DNA from: Siphlonurus alternatus
Lineage: Eukaryota; Arthropoda; Insecta; Ephemeroptera; Siphlonuridae
NCBI GenBank assembly: GCA_949825025.1
Contig: OX463781.1
Location: forward strand, 48,992,317 to 49,056,316
Direction: 5' to 3'
Length of the DNA: 64,000 nt
Position 1 is the stretch's first letter, and each line of letters starts with the position of its first letter. Below, piece by piece: positions 1-13,147 of the stretch. Both the position numbers and the translations under genes were made by a program. The notes below the pieces were generated by a model, which had not been told where the DNA came from, did no database searches, and saw only the letters and a program-made list of their open reading frames with translations.

Positions 1-353
1 ATTATAATAGCATAGGGAATAAGTGCTCATTTTACGGTAGAAATTACAATATCTCGAGTTATTATTCTCTTATCAACAAGCATTATGATTTTTTTTAATC
101 GTAATGATAGTAGACAATTGATAGTTGCTATTTTAAGCTAAAAAGTTTGCTAGTTTGGTTAAAATAAGCAAGAAAGCTGCCAAAAAAGAGGTTAATAAAA
201 GTTTCATCGGCCGCCATTTTGTTTTTTATGGACTTAGGTTTTTTCAAAAATTGCTAATTACTCTCCGTGTTAGTACAAACATATTTGCTAATGACAATTT
301 TTTTCGTATCTGCCTTAGATTCCTTGTAAAAAAATCAAACGTAAATCAATCGG

Positions 354-383
354 AGGTCAAAGTTCAAAGGTCACTCAAGGTCA
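354..383 (+). promoter_or_regulatory. Cluster of four nuclear-receptor half-sites (DR1-DR1-DR4)
   Basis: Seen directly: AGGTCA (354-359), AGTTCA (361-366), AGGTCA (368-373) and AGGTCA (378-383), all in one orientation with spacers of 1, 1 and 4 bases. The last is embedded in TCAAGGTCA (375-383), a full match to the extended monomer site used by FTZ-F1/NR5A and ERR receptors. DR1 spacing is the classic preference of HNF4, RXR/USP and COUP/Seven-up receptors. Occupancy is inference. Four aligned half-sites in 30 bases in AT-rich DNA is unlikely by chance. Confidence 0.5.
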
Positions 384-3300
384 CGGTATGACACTTTTTT
401 TTGGGCTCCGCCAAAAAAGTTGATGCAAATGATGTTATTAGCAAGTACTGAAAATTTCAGCCCGGTATCACCAATAGCGCGATTTTCGTGAAATTTGGTT
501 GTTGATTCCCTAACTATATATGTGTGGTGGAAACTGACTTTCCCAATTTCAACAGCTCACTGCAGGATATAAAGCTAACGATGACTTATGGCGCTCGCTT
601 GTGCCAAAATAACGCATTGTTGTGACGTCACAGGCGGCATTCTTACGTAAACAATCGGAAATAAATTACAGTGACAACAATACGTTGTACATTGTTGATA
701 TCATAGTACAACAATAGACTATACACGATCCTGTGTTAAATTATTACCCCATTTGTGTACATTATTGCCATTATAATAAGTGGAGTCTTATGAAGCCAAT
801 ATAGACATTATAATGCATAGTTGCATAGCAAACAACGCGTGACCGGCGATCGTATTTCATAGGAAACTTGCAAAAATAAATCTGAAATATGCTCTGTTTG
901 TGATGGAGCCTGGGAGTGTATAAAAATAAATTACTCTATTATTATTTATTTAACAATGATTTTGATATTAATCATCGTACATAATAGCTGACTTGACCCT
1001 GCGAGCCACCATGGGTAAATCATGATAATAATAACATGGTGAGGCTTTATTGTTGCAAATTTCGCAATTATCACAACATCTTTTCGTCCGTAAAATATTC
1101 CGAGATGAAAAATGTTCAACGTTATTACAAATTACTTCATTTTAAAAATAATTTTTTTACCCTCATCTACATAAAACGTTTCATTATCTCAACTGACTTA
1201 TTTAAATTTGATAAAAATAACTGTGGGGAAGTCACTCATTTTTATTTCTAATATTGTCTGTTATTTTTTTAGATTAATGAGTTTTTTTCTGCAGGTTCAT
1301 CATAACTTTCCACATTTACTTTTCTGTATCTTCTTAGTTGAGGGTGACTCTAAGTATAAGATTCCGGCTTTACCCAAGTATATCAATCTTAGTCTCCATG
1401 TAAGGGTACATTATACAGACCCAGAATATTATTTCTCCCCCTGGGAGCGGTTGCAAATAAAGCGAACAAACTGCAGTGACCTGCGCGATATGAACATGCA
1501 ACCCATCAATCAAACCGTGTGATATGACTGAATTCACTAAGACTCGATAAATCACAAAAACTTCACTCTTTTTTTAAAATGTTATCTCACTCAAGGTAAA
1601 GTTTCTTAACTTCATTTTTTATTATTACCTTAGAAAGTTTATAAATGTTTCATTAATATTTGACGTGTTAATTTTTTTTGTCTTTAAATAATAAATATAA
1701 ATCATAATGGATTTTCTCATTTCATTTTCTGTTTTCACTTTCCGCTATCTTTGTCTTACATTTGATTCATTCATCATCTTTCACTTTTTTAGTGGCTTCA
1801 TTTTTTTCTCTTGAACAAAAATGTGAAAACAATGATCAATGTTTTTGTAATCTAGAGTTAGTGGTTTTGTATCACTGATGTTTTGATTTAAAGAGAATAA
1901 TTTCGTTGGGAGAAGTTTCTTTGTAGCCTCTCCTTCTTTTGTGGCTCATAAAAGTGGACTTTATCGAATTAAAGAGCCAAACGTAAACCACCCCTTCCCA
2001 GTAACCAAGTTAGCTGACAATTCCGCTCAATCACGATCCGAGCTAATTCCTCCAATCCCTTCGCATCAAGCAACCCTTATCTTGAGAAGCGGAAATCTCC
2101 CCGCTATGAGGCAAATTATCGCCAGTAATATTTTTACATCATTTGAACTATTCACGTGATGAAGGCTGGTGTTTTCTATAAAGTACAATCAATACTGCAG
2201 CTGATTTTCTTCGAGCTTGCCTTGAAATAAAAGACGCTGAATAAACATTTGAATATGGGGCGCTTGCATTAGTCATGCACTCAAAGTGCATGCTTGATGC
2301 ATTTGCCATATTGGTGAACTGCCCTCGTCAATGTAAACAAAAAGTTGAGTGCATTACTCGTAGCGAACCAACTCAAACATATGTCTCCATGTTTTATTAT
2401 ACCGTCTTGACTGTTGATTAATATTTAGTTTACTCTACTAACCATAAGGTTAATATAAAAAGTTAACACGATCAACTTATTTGAATGTAGCCACCCATGG
2501 TGAACGATCATTTATACAGCTCCAACAATGGGCCGATGTTATCTGAGGGGACCACGGGGGGTGCATGACCTGGTCCGACCCTGTCCGCCCGCGACCTTCA
2601 CCCCCTCTCCTGACAGCATGCTCAAACGTATCATAAAATGACGACAAAATTGCTCTGAATGTGAAACATTTTTACTGCTCACTTTTTATGTAAAACAAAA
2701 ATGATAGAAGCTGTTCTGACCCAAATACATCTAGAAAGATACTTAATAACATGGAGTACTACTCGCTTCATTTTTCAGCTATTCATTCCTAGTACTTAGT
2801 AAAAAAATACATAGACTGAAAAATGCAGACAGTAATATTGAATTTTATTACGTATTTTTTTTTTATATATATTTGACGTGCATTTGTATTCACGTTCAGA
2901 ATTCTATTACAGGACTCATTCAATTTTCAAGTCCTTTAAAAGCTTTGACTCAGAAGGATTTTCTCGTTTCAATTGCAAATAAAAATGTATATACTTTTAA
3001 ATTATTAAACTAGCGTTGACTTGGCTCTAGCGTCACATTGAGAGCTAGGAAATATTTATATTTTATAAATAAACATTAAACATTGATTTTATTGATGTCA
3101 AGTGTTTTTTGAGATTTTCTACGAATATTGCCTGCTTCTTTTATAAATTTTACTTGCAGTCAAATACGACTTATTCGTTAAGTACACACACGCAGTAAAG
3201 TACGATATTTCCAGCTTCAATGGTAGAGTCGGCACAAAGTACGATGCTACTTTTCACTAGCACAGGATCGATATACTCAGTGTTGCAGCCCCTGCAGCTT

Positions 3301-5092
3301 GTACATACACGCTCATAGAATTGTAAGCGATTAGTCTGGTAATTGATATCTATATTGCAAATACACGATTGTTCAGGTCGCTTGCATTAATATACAAAAA
3401 CGCCAGAGGCAATATCCATTAGATTTACAAAAAAAAAAAAAAAAAAAAAAAATCAATACTATTCGTCCTTACGTTATAATGACTTTATAAACATAATATC
3501 AGATAAATAAGAGCTTTTTGAATATCAATTTCCATAATATAATAATGTTCTCCAAGTAATGTCCCCCCAGTAACGTGATATTATATTCATTAACTTATTG
3601 AGAAATCAGCTTAAGATGGTTCTCAAGCTCTCGGGTCGCAGTATAGACTGAACATTATTGCTTTCATGTTCTGTGTCTTTGATCTAGTATAAGTTTCAGC
3701 AGGTGATGCTCCAATGTGCGCTCCAGTTGGCATATTACACAGCTTATTGAGAACCGCACGAGCAAACTTCCAGTCTAAATTCAATTTGTATCACGATATG
3801 CTTTTATTTAATAATTTTAATTGAATAAATAATACCCATCTTACTATTTGAATTAATGGAACACGTACTTCTGTGTGATGTTGTTTTTGTTATTGATTTA
3901 TTCAGATTTTTGTAGGACACATGAAGAATTTTAAGTTGCAGGCTCCTAAAAAACATAACTTACTATCTGCAATGCTGAAAATGCTTAGTTTTGGTTGCCG
4001 GAGCCAAAGGGATGAAAGTCCCTAAGTTTTGTGGCGCCAGGCGATTATCCTAATTTGAAGCCAAAACAAACAAATCACCCGGCGAAATGGTTGCTAATTT
4101 TCCGCACGAACTGCATGCAAACTTGGCAGGAAAATGTTTTCTTGTATTTACCGTCATTACCCACCAAAATATTGTGCGTGGTTTTTTTATATGAAGAGTA
4201 AAAGTGCGCACCGGCGAGATATCGTCTATTCTAAATGTCACTTATCTGTTTTTGCATGTAAACGTTGCCCCCCCCCCCTTTTTACATTTATCAAGCTAGA
4301 AGATAAAACTGAGTAAATTAAATTTACATTTTTCTGTAAATAATGTTTTTTACAATTGTAACAATAGCACTGAGGTCTAGTTTTTATTGCTTGTAGGTGT
4401 ACATACATTATAAAGAACACATGTTGCACACTAGCAAAAAGTATAAGTCGAGGTAGTAGAAATAACAACGAAACTGTCAGCTTACTCCATTGTGATTTTC
4501 CCTTGAGAAGAATAGCGAGCTTTAAATATTAGAATCACTCTTTGTGTACTGTAATCTCCGCTATATGACAAAATAGCAGGAGCACATTCGATCACGTAAT
4601 ACATCGATTCAAGTTTATGGAACTGTAACGACGATGATGCAAAAAGACTTATACTTCACAATCCACGTATTCCTTTTTTTTTTTTTTAAATTTACTTCTC
4701 TTACCATAGAAAAGGTTTTTAGTACATTTCTTTCTTTGCGCACACATTCTAAGCACGTTGCAACTCCTCCCTGCAGTAGTTCTTATAGTTGCGTGAAATG
4801 GATCATTTGCTCCGCACCCTCACACGCATTACGCGAGCTATCCGAGCGAGTTTTAATGCGAGTTCTATTGTTCGAGACGATGCTTGCCGGACCAAGGCGT
4901 GTTTCAACTACCTTTGTCAGTATAATATCATTGTTGCTGCTACCTTTGGTCAGTATTCCTACCTACCTTGCTTCCATGCTGACCAAGAGAAGTCTTCCAG
5001 AAGACCTCAGTGGGTCCGAGTGTATACCTAAATTCGCTCCCTTCGGAATAACTGCATGGCAATATAGGTCTAACTACACTTAATTGTCTGTC
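384..5092. other. AT-rich non-coding stretch, no gene recognised
   Basis: No convincing exon. It holds a TGACGTCA octamer at 623-630, a GC-rich patch at about 2520-2640, a 24-base A-run at 3429-3452 with no recognisable retroelement upstream, a C-run near 4267, and a moderately GC-rich block at 4760-5040 whose 149-codon frame has no recognisable domain. A good acceptor-like TTTTTTTCTGCAG precedes position 1295, but the frame after it resembles nothing I know. Confidence 0.5.
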
Positions 5093-5274
5093 AAGGTGGG
5101 TTTTCATGATGTGACGTGTTTTTTACTTTGCAGCGTGCAAATTCGGGAGGTTGCAGCGGCGAATATCGCGCTAATTACGATGCTCTTTTTTTAATCGTCA
5201 AATACGGCGCCAATAGATGTTACATTCACGTCTCATGATAAAAATCGCCATCTGAATGTTCTCTCATTTACCTT
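5093..5274. mobile_element. Degenerate short inverted-repeat element, family A copy 1
   Basis: It starts AAGGTGGGTTTTCATG and shares interior blocks with the copies at 43.1 and 52.8 kb: GCGGCGAATATCGCG, CTCTTTTTTTAATCG, and CATGATAAAAATCGCCAT near 5234-5251. The right end has decayed. It is too small to encode a transposase, so it would be a non-autonomous (MITE-like) relic. The better copies have TTAA at the ends. Confidence 0.6.
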
Positions 5275-6230
5275 CGATACACTTCGTTCTCTACTTAATT
5301 GTGATAAATATTTGTCCTACTGGAGCTGTAAAAAATTGAGCGTTTCTCTACTTCTCGTTGTATTTGCCCCGGCTCAACTTGAGCCTGATTTTTGCTGCTC
5401 CGAAATTAGAATTTTCAAAAAAACACCAAATCTCACCATGACAAACGAACATCTGCCTCCGTAGGTTGCATGAAGAGTAACGTTTTTCATTTTTCAAAAG
5501 TTAAAATAAGTTACTCGAGTTAATTTTATTATCACTTCAAAGTTAATAAAGTTGCTCTGAAATTTTATTTTTGTGATATAAATTAATATAATAAAAAAGC
5601 AGACAAATGTCATATAATTAATAATATAAAAAAGCACAGGGGAAGACTAAATATTCTGAGAGAAGTAAATAAATTTCGCATGAATGATAATTAGCGTTAT
5701 TGTTGATTTATGACACTAACAGGAAGGTAAATTAGGTTCTGCGAGTATATGTTTATACACACATTAATTCTGTTTTAAAATAATTATTTTTATTAAGTTC
5801 ATTATAAGCTCGGAGTGTAATAATTAAATAAAAATACATGTTAAAAAACTTGTTTATTATTTTCGCGCAACTGCACAGCTGTAAAGTAAATTATACAATA
5901 AATGTTCCATGTTGTGCTGTAGTCGACTGCATTTCAAAAGTTTTTTACTTGTAATTCATTTACAATGAAGTAGCTAGCTCACAGTTATAATTTTGTATAT
6001 CATGACAATTGTACGTTTTAATTTGAGTTGACTTTTTACAATATTCTTCATATAGTTAATTTTTATTATGAGAACTTGGTGAATTTCACGGCGATGCCCC
6101 GTGCGCACTTGGTGTTAATTCCTATGTCAGCCATCTTTGTTAACCCCGCCCTGTCGTCAAGCTCGGGGAATTCGTGTGAACAAAGCTAAAATAAGACTTG
6201 ACGCCGTAATATCGACACACGTCTTATAAC
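5275..6230. other. AT-rich non-coding stretch
   Basis: Low-complexity AT-rich DNA with many short stop-interrupted frames. I see no exon, RNA gene or repeat copy here. Confidence 0.5.
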
Positions 6231-6557
6231 AAACGGAGTATCGACCTCATTTTTTTTTTTTACTGCAGAAATGGATAGAGGGTGCAAAGTTATGCTACTC
6301 TGATTTTTTTCAGATTTTTTACAGCCCTGGAAGTATTTTTAAAAAAATATTGAAAATCCTTTCTGTGACGTTACGCGGCGGCAAGTCCTATTCTTTTCTT
6401 AAAAGAGAGCTGCCTCGTGACGTCACAATATGGACTTCCTACAATTTTTTTAAAAATAGTTCCAGGACTGTAAAAAATCTGAAAAAAATTAGAGTAGTAT
6501 AACTTTGTACCCTCTATCCATTTCTGCAATAAAAAAATTGAGGTCGATACTCCATTT
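6231..6557. mobile_element. Fold-back (hairpin) element, family E
   Basis: The two halves are inverted copies for most of their length. The left end GGAGTATCGACCTCA (6235-6249) is mirrored by TGAGGTCGATACTCC at the right (ending 6553). The inner arms GAAATGGATAGAGGGT and ACCCTCTATCCATTTC also pair, as do the arms around TTTTTTACAGCCCTGGAA. The centre carries a perfect TGACGTCA (6418-6425). It is about 320 bp with no coding capacity, so it is a MITE-type relic. The inner GGATAGAGG motif recalls family F (25.9 and 59.3 kb), but I cannot show they are one family. Confidence 0.75.
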
Positions 6558-9500
6558 GCAAGCTGAGAGTGAACCTTCGACAGTTCAACAAATTTGACCT
6601 TGCTACCGGAAGTTGACAGAAATCAATGTTTTTACGTTAAACTAATTACCGACCATCTCGACTGAGGTTTCCATGGCTCCCTCAGTTAACAACTAGGTGA
6701 ATGCTGAGATGAATTGCTAGGTTGTAGTACAACAGGTTTCAGTTATACCGTTGATTATATAGACCCCTCTGCTAATAACTCCCGTTGTATAACCTTAATT
6801 TTTGGAAGCATTAAGTGTACAATATTAATTAAATTTGTGCTAAAATTTAAAACTTTTTATTTTAATTTAACCAATTTCAGTGAACATTTCCCATTTATTA
6901 TACTGAAACAATAAAACTGTAAATTTAAACTATACTTTGTATTCATGAACCTTTATGTGTTTTAATCTATGTAATATACATAATTTAAATGATAATTACC
7001 ATGCAGTATGCACCAGTAATGTAATTGTAAATGACATGTAAAAGTAATCAATCAATATTTAGTTTGACATCCATCAGGTCACGTAATTCAATTAAGTTAG
7101 TAATTATTCAACGTACATCTGTTTATTGTGTCGCGGAGGGTAATACTGCGTCTGACACGAGCAGGGGGTTGTGATTTGACTTTAATTAAAGTCGCACCTT
7201 CACCGCGCTCTTCATAAATCTCAGATGTTCTTTTGTTTTTGTAACCGTGGATGATCTTTTATATTTTACATTGAAATATATTGTAACAGAATTAAAGTGA
7301 ATTACCATGCTGTAAAGTTTTTAGAAATATAAAACAATAAAAAAACTCTTACAAACTTTTAAGTGCCAAAAGTTAAGCATTGTAAAAAAAGAACATTATG
7401 AGTTTTTGAAGTTAATTTTAGCTCTTAAATTTTGACTAAAATTGATCGGAGGTGGCGAACGCACTAAGCCCCTTGTTTTGTCTGCCCAATGAACTCGGTC
7501 CGTCTAATCTCATCAGCTGTTTGAACAACACAAAAATTACTTTGTGAGATGTAGGTCCTCTTGATGTTCATGTTCGCCAGCTTTATATTATATGCTTCAT
7601 TAGACGTGAAGCCCCTTTGAACTTGGTTATCATCAATAATAACAAAGGTACAGGACATTATAGCAAAAAGGGATTCTAATTTCCTCAGCCGTCAAATGCA
7701 TGCACTTGAAAAAACAGACAAGTTCCTGTTGAGATGCAAATTAAAAACAAAGACTTTAAAATCAATACTAATTAATTAAATATCATCAAACAAGAACAAC
7801 TATTGTCCGAATATTTTTAAAGATGACGATTGCATATTTGAAGCTCTTATCTTAATTAAACTGAGAGATGTTGTTGATTTTGTTGGCAAGTTTGCGTTTG
7901 TTTTGCACTGGTGGTACAGTCGTATTGTGAGAAGCTCATTAATTAGATTACATCAAGTAAGAAGTTAATTAAATTCCCTACCTGTACTTGCAAATCTCGC
8001 CAGATTCCTTGTAACAATATATTAATAATACTTAACTTTATATAACACTTTTTTAACTTGGAACTTCACTTATAACTTTCTGTGAATACATAATTAAATT
8101 TTATTTATAATTGATTTTTATTTACTAATTAATTGTTGAATATTTTTAGCTCAAATCATTAATTTCAGAATGCGATACTCATCACTATTTAATTAAAGTC
8201 GTGTTATTTTAGTCGCTTGTATGATCAGAAAATCTTTATAAAACATTTTTCCTTCAGTTATTTTAATGAAGAGAAAAATAATGGATATATCGGTCCGATA
8301 TAATTTTACAATTAATTAGTTTAATAAAGCCATCATTAAACATTTTAATAACTTTCTGAAGACGAGAGAGACTTATAATAATAAGTTGCGATCACCATGC
8401 AAATACTCAGCCAGCTTGACAAAGTCTATATTTACACAGTGACATGAAATCATCGCAATAAAACGCCACGGGCATGGCGACAAAGAAATCGTTTCCTGGA
8501 CATTTTGTACTGGCACGTTTTTAATTTTCCTGTATTACATTGTCGTGGAACAACTATTGATATCATGCCAATGCATCGTATCGATCTGAATTGTATACAT
8601 TGTTGGTGGAAAATATGTAGCAACAATGTATTGGAATTACACAATACGTAGTTCTCAATATATCGAAAAAAAATATAATATAGTATGTATAGAGTAAAAA
8701 GTGGTTATATACTGCTCATTTATTTCAATAATATTTCAATTTAATCAACTAGATTATTTTAAATTATTTATTTATTTGAGGCCAAATTTAATTATATAGC
8801 TATCATTTATAGAAGATAATTAGAAAGTACAGCTTGTAAATTACATGCATTTTAATTATCAATGGATCAAAATAATTACTTTTCCTTAAATTGATATAAG
8901 GATAAAAATTTATCATTACATTATTAGTTGGCCTAAAAAAGATGTTGAATGTGGAATCAGATTTCAAGATTGTTTTTCTCTCTGCAAATAAAAAACATTT
9001 GATACAGTGTCGCAATATTGCTTCTGGAGAGGGGCTCCCCGGAGACGATTATCTGCCGCCTCGAACAAAAGGACTACTTGAATCACAAGAATCACTCACT
9101 CAGAAAAGATGATGAAAGACTTTCTTTATTATTGCTTTTTTATATCCAATCATTTAAGTAGAAGGTGAAATAAATACTTTCATGTCTTAAGAAGTCTTTT
9201 AAAAAAAATTGATTTTTGTTAAAGATTGATATTTAATAAAAATAATTTGAATTTTACCGCCCTGCGGGGGTGAAAGTTTACAAAACAGATGAAGAGCGAA
9301 AGTGACGCCCCAAGCCGCCGCGAGAAGAGGTTTTTAGTTAAAAGGTTTTCCCATTTTAGCGGGTGATAATCGCGTAATTGGATTAGTTAGTTCACCTTAG
9401 TGGCGTACACGTCGCCACTGTAGCTTGGTGCCATGCTATGCTGATGGCTTTAGACGGGTGTCAAACCTACTTAGGTGTGAAATTTTCACCCAGACTGCCA

Positions 9501-10089
9501 TTATGTTTTCTTTTGTCATTAATAAATTAATTTTATATGAAACAATTTACTTTATAATAAATAATAATATACTTAATAATATTTAAATAAGCTTATAAAC
9601 AGATTTTACTCGAGGGAGTGAAAAGGACACGAACAACGTTTTAATTAATTATATAATATTAATGAGCTTTTGTTTTTAGAAATTGCCCTTTAATAAACGT
9701 TACTTGCTTTTAATGATTAATTTTTTCTCGAAAGAACTCTAGAATTCATTAAATTTAGGATTATTCAACATTTTTTTTTAATTTATTTTCTTTTTCCTGC
9801 AGAATCGAGTTTCTCGGTATCGAATTTCAGTTTGCTCGCAACATTTCCTTTGTTTTAAATCATCAGTCAGAAAATTAAAGGAAAAAGTCCTACGTCAGGT
9901 GACCGTTATTCCTGGTTCTTGTTGTTTGTTGAAATAGTCCAGTTACTGTCGCAAATCATGTTCACAATAATTATTATGTTAGAAAATGTGATCTTGAATG
10001 AAAATTTTACGAAACCTCATTATAAATTTATTTATTTTATTTTGCATAGCATTGCTTGAAATGGAGAACTGCTGCTGTTCTTAAGTCGG
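6558..10089. other. AT-rich non-coding stretch
   Basis: No supportable gene. A single extended nuclear-receptor half-site (TGACCTTG, reverse of CAAGGTCA) is at 6595-6602. A GC-richer block at about 9258-9480 could be a conserved regulatory element, but it has no open frame worth calling. A polypyrimidine acceptor-like CTTTTTCCTGCAG near 9790-9802 has no matching exon behind it. Confidence 0.5.
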
Positions 10090-10214
10090 TATTACGCGAT
10101 TTAATTTTGCATGATACAATTTTCCCTTTCGAGAAAACTTAAACTCCATTTATTTGTATTGAGATGAGATTTTCTTGTAAAGGAAAAATTGTTTGCAAAA
10201 TTGTAATGTAATAC
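10090..10214. mobile_element. Fold-back repeat, family H copy 1
   Basis: The left end GTATTACGCGATTTAATTTTGC is a diverged inverted copy of the right end GCAAAATTGTAATGTAATAC. The interior (AACTCCATTTATTTGTA, TTTTCTTGTAAAGGAAAAATT) recurs at 40.1 kb with small differences. It is a dispersed non-coding repeat of about 125 bp, probably a MITE relic. Confidence 0.6.
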
Positions 10215-10315
10215 AGGCTTTAGTTTAATTAATTCAAATATATCTCGTGCAGATCAACAACAAATGGTAAATGGTCAGTTAAATTGATGAGGAGAAATTT
10301 GTCATCATCGTTCGA

Positions 10316-10340
10316 TCACGTGACCAAAGGGGGCGTGGCC
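10316..10340. promoter_or_regulatory. Paired TCACGTGA E-box and GGGGGCGTGGCC motif
   Basis: TCACGTGA (10316-10323) is followed five bases later by GGGGGCGTGGCC (10329-10340), a Sp/KLF-like GC/GT box. The same pairing of CACGTG with GGGCGTGGC recurs at 33941-33959. A related GGGGGCGTGGTC without the E-box is at 29692-29703. Function is inferred from motif resemblance only. Confidence 0.3.
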
Positions 10341-11774
10341 GAGCAGACAAAGACAACGCCTCAGGGTTTTAATTAGACCTTGTCTGGAAAGTACACATCA
10401 AATAACGTCAAATTTTATATCATCTGAACCTCTGTATTGACTTTCCTACCATTGTGTTGTAAAAAGAGTTAAATATTTCATAATGTATAAATTATGCTTG
10501 AAATTTCACCGAAAACTTTTTATCGAATAAATACTCCACTCCATGATTTTTTTTTTGTTTTATAAAAGGCGCAAATTGTAAAGTTTTATTTTATTTGTTC
10601 AAGGGTTTCCTCGTCATTAACTTTTTAGGAAGGTTTTTATTTTAATTTTTACATTTGATTTCGTCTGCTTGATTTGTCTGGGTTTGTTTAGCAAAAGTTC
10701 TTTTATTTTATCATATAAAATTTTGGACAGAGAAAAAGCTTAAAAAATAAAGTCCATAAAAATATTATTTATACGAGTGTTTTCATTATTATTTATCGTA
10801 CTTTTTATTTGTTGGAAACCAATTAGCAGGTATAAAACACCAGCAGAATTCCACGAAAGATAATTCCGAGGAAAGTTGTGTTATTTTCCGTCACTTGCAC
10901 ATTGTTAACACAACGGTTTTCATTGAAACAACCCCTCAGAATAACGTTTATTTTGCAGCGCACTGTACAGCAGTAGAAGGGTCGCTCGTATTCAATCAGG
11001 CCTACCCCTCAAATATGTCGCGTGGAATTGCACTCGCGGGCCGAGTTGCAGCCAACTATGGAAGTGCATGTTCAATATGTCGAGGAGAAACTTCTATAAA
11101 ATAGGAGGAACTCAGCCACATATTACGTTCATGTGAGCTCCAAGTAAATTTACAAATTATAAAAACTTTTATAGTTTGTAAGCAGGTGTAATTTTCTCTG
11201 GGGTACAATAATAAACAAAGCAATTTAATAAAACATTTAAATTTCTTCAAATCGACAAAAGCATGTAAATGACATTATTATCTCAAATAAAATTTGCATT
11301 TTTAAAACGTCGTCGCAACCAAGTATAATAATTATAATCTCAGCCCCTCTGTTGCAATTTATTTAGCTGAATACAAAACTTTACTGTTAAATTGAAATGA
11401 ACATCTCTGCTACAGTTTACCAAATATAAAGTTCCCCAAAACAATTAACCAGGATTATGTGACACTGTTAACTATAGTCAGAAATCTTGGACTAGGGATC
11501 TTAAATCGGGTGAAGTGTATACAAAAATAAATATGTACACCAGGTACACTTTGCATACATTTGGAGTTAATGACGGCCTGCCTTTGTTGTGACCAAGCTC
11601 GGTGGCATGCAAATGCAGACTTGCGGTAAATCCATACAAAATGATGCATTGTGTCGTCAAGTAGGATGTACCGCTGAACGTGATCGTTGTTGCATTCTCT
11701 TCTACATTGGAATTGGTTTTCACAGTTTGTTTTCTTGGCACTGGATATGAAGTCATAAATGGATGTAAATATAT
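10341..11774. other. AT-rich non-coding stretch
   Basis: No gene supported. The 69-codon frame near 10895-11104 has ordinary codons but no recognisable motif or flanking splice signals, so I leave it uncalled. Confidence 0.45.
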
Positions 11775-11870
11775 TGTAAACTCCTTGTCTCTGAAAAGTT
11801 CCTTTTGCGGCCTTGTCCTCCATGAGTACGTGGCTGCAAGTGGGGAAATTTCCAAGGCGACAAGTGTACA
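11775..11870. mobile_element. Short fold-back element, family C copy 1
   Basis: The right end GGGGAAATTTCCAAGGCGAC then AAGTGTACA matches copies at 22.9, 31.2 and 51.5 kb. The left end TGTAAACTCCTTGTCTCTGAAAAG is its imperfect inverse, and the inner arms include GCGGCCTTGTC. This is the shortest and most diverged of the four copies. Two reported-looking frames of 125-165 codons run through it and are therefore artefacts. Confidence 0.6.
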
Positions 11871-13027
11871 TCACAATAGCGCAGTGACTCGATGCAAGGA
11901 TGCACCAGGAAAATTAAGAAAGACCCTCGTTACTAACAGCGTGATGCTCTCCTTGTTCTATATACTTGCTGCAAGTGTAAGTAAATTTGGACTCCCACAA
12001 CTTTGTTTCACATATAACGCACCTAGTTTTCGTTTTGATGATGACGTCACAGAGCGAGAGTGGCGCCTCTTCGCCGCTGCAGTCGCATGGAAATTGCTGC
12101 AGCCCTCAAATATCTCAAATTTTCTCACCCCTCTCGGAATTCATTATCGGCACATTCAAATGCCTCGACTTTTGTAAAGAAGAAACTCATAATTATATTT
12201 TTTTAAAGATATATATTTTATATTATTATTTCAAAAACAATTAAAAAGATTTCTTTTCAAGATGTGATTTTTTTTTTCTCGCAGTTCTGTAAATATATAA
12301 AATTTTCCTCCCTTTTCGCAGCTGTTGACTAAATTGAAAGGATTGTATTATTGGATGAAAAAGGAAATTTGAAAAGACTGGCGAACACTCTTTATTAAAA
12401 AAAGAAGCTGAGGCATTTTTATTATTGTATAACTTAAGAAAGAGAAAAAAAATTAATATGATATTCATGAATATAATGGCAATGCGATCATTAACAGTGA
12501 AGATTCGATTGCAAAATGGAGCAATGACCCCCGTAAAGTATGCAACTTTTTATACTTGTCGCTTGTGCGGGTTGCAGAAGTTGCACGGCGCTCGTTATTT
12601 TTTGCGAATCTAACAGTAAGTTTCAATATAGATAATATAATTGAATATTTTGTACTGCTTCTTCCCTGTAATTATATATCATTTATTAATTATTATAATG
12701 CTTTATGTAGTCTTCGCAGAATTGTATTCCATTCTCTCTTATAAAAAAATTCCATGCTATATAAAATGAGGTTATTGACTTTATCTTTCGTTTTAAAAAT
12801 GTTAACAAGATCAAAAATGGATTTATATTTAAACCATTTAATATATTCTCATAGACAGTTTAATCTGTAATTAGTGAACAATATTTTAAACATGGGGATC
12901 AAATTTGAGTAGCAAGGTGGAAAATTGGGGATGAATTTTTATATAAAGTATAATATATTGGATCGTTTGTCAATTAATGGATGAAAAATTACCTTCTCAA
13001 TGATGCATGGATAATTGCAGTTCATTC
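11871..13027. other. Mostly non-coding, one GC-richer patch
   Basis: A TGACGTCA lies at 12042-12049 within a GC-richer patch (about 12040-12140). The rest is AT-rich. No exon can be defended. Confidence 0.45.
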
Positions 13028-13147
13028 ATGTACCGCAACCTCCCAGAGAGAAACTCGATTATGCCCATCACTCGTCAGTCAATTATCGGAGCGCTTAACG
13101 ATGTTAATGAGAACCGACACGTAGCCTGAGAGGAGGGTACCTTGCAG
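13028..13147 (+). other. Candidate exon: 33-codon ORF followed by a strong splice donor
   Basis: An ATG at 13028 opens 33 codons ending in TGA (13127-13129). The peptide begins MYRNLPERNSIMPITRQS and has a balanced, protein-like composition unlike the lysine/asparagine/isoleucine-rich chance frames nearby. Eighteen bases after the stop is a consensus donor, CAG|GTATGT, with exon end at 13147. An acceptor-like ATAATTGCAG ends at 13020. It could be a leader exon carrying a short upstream ORF, a small coding exon, or a conserved regulatory element that happens to stay open. No homology is recognised. Confidence 0.2.

Noticed and set aside
1208..1522. 104-codon frame with a CTGCAG acceptor-like string inside
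   Set aside because: No donor in register and no recognisable motif; codon use similar to surrounding non-coding DNA.
3429..3452. Poly(A) run as a retroposon tail
   Set aside because: No recognisable body upstream and no target-site duplication could be found.
4634..5083. 149-codon frame on + strand
   Set aside because: Starts in a poly-Phe low-complexity run, has no domain and no splice context, and ends just before a mobile element.
11455..12177. Frames of 125, 139 and 165 codons on both strands
   Set aside because: They overlap one another on opposite strands and cross a family C fold-back element; no recognisable domain.
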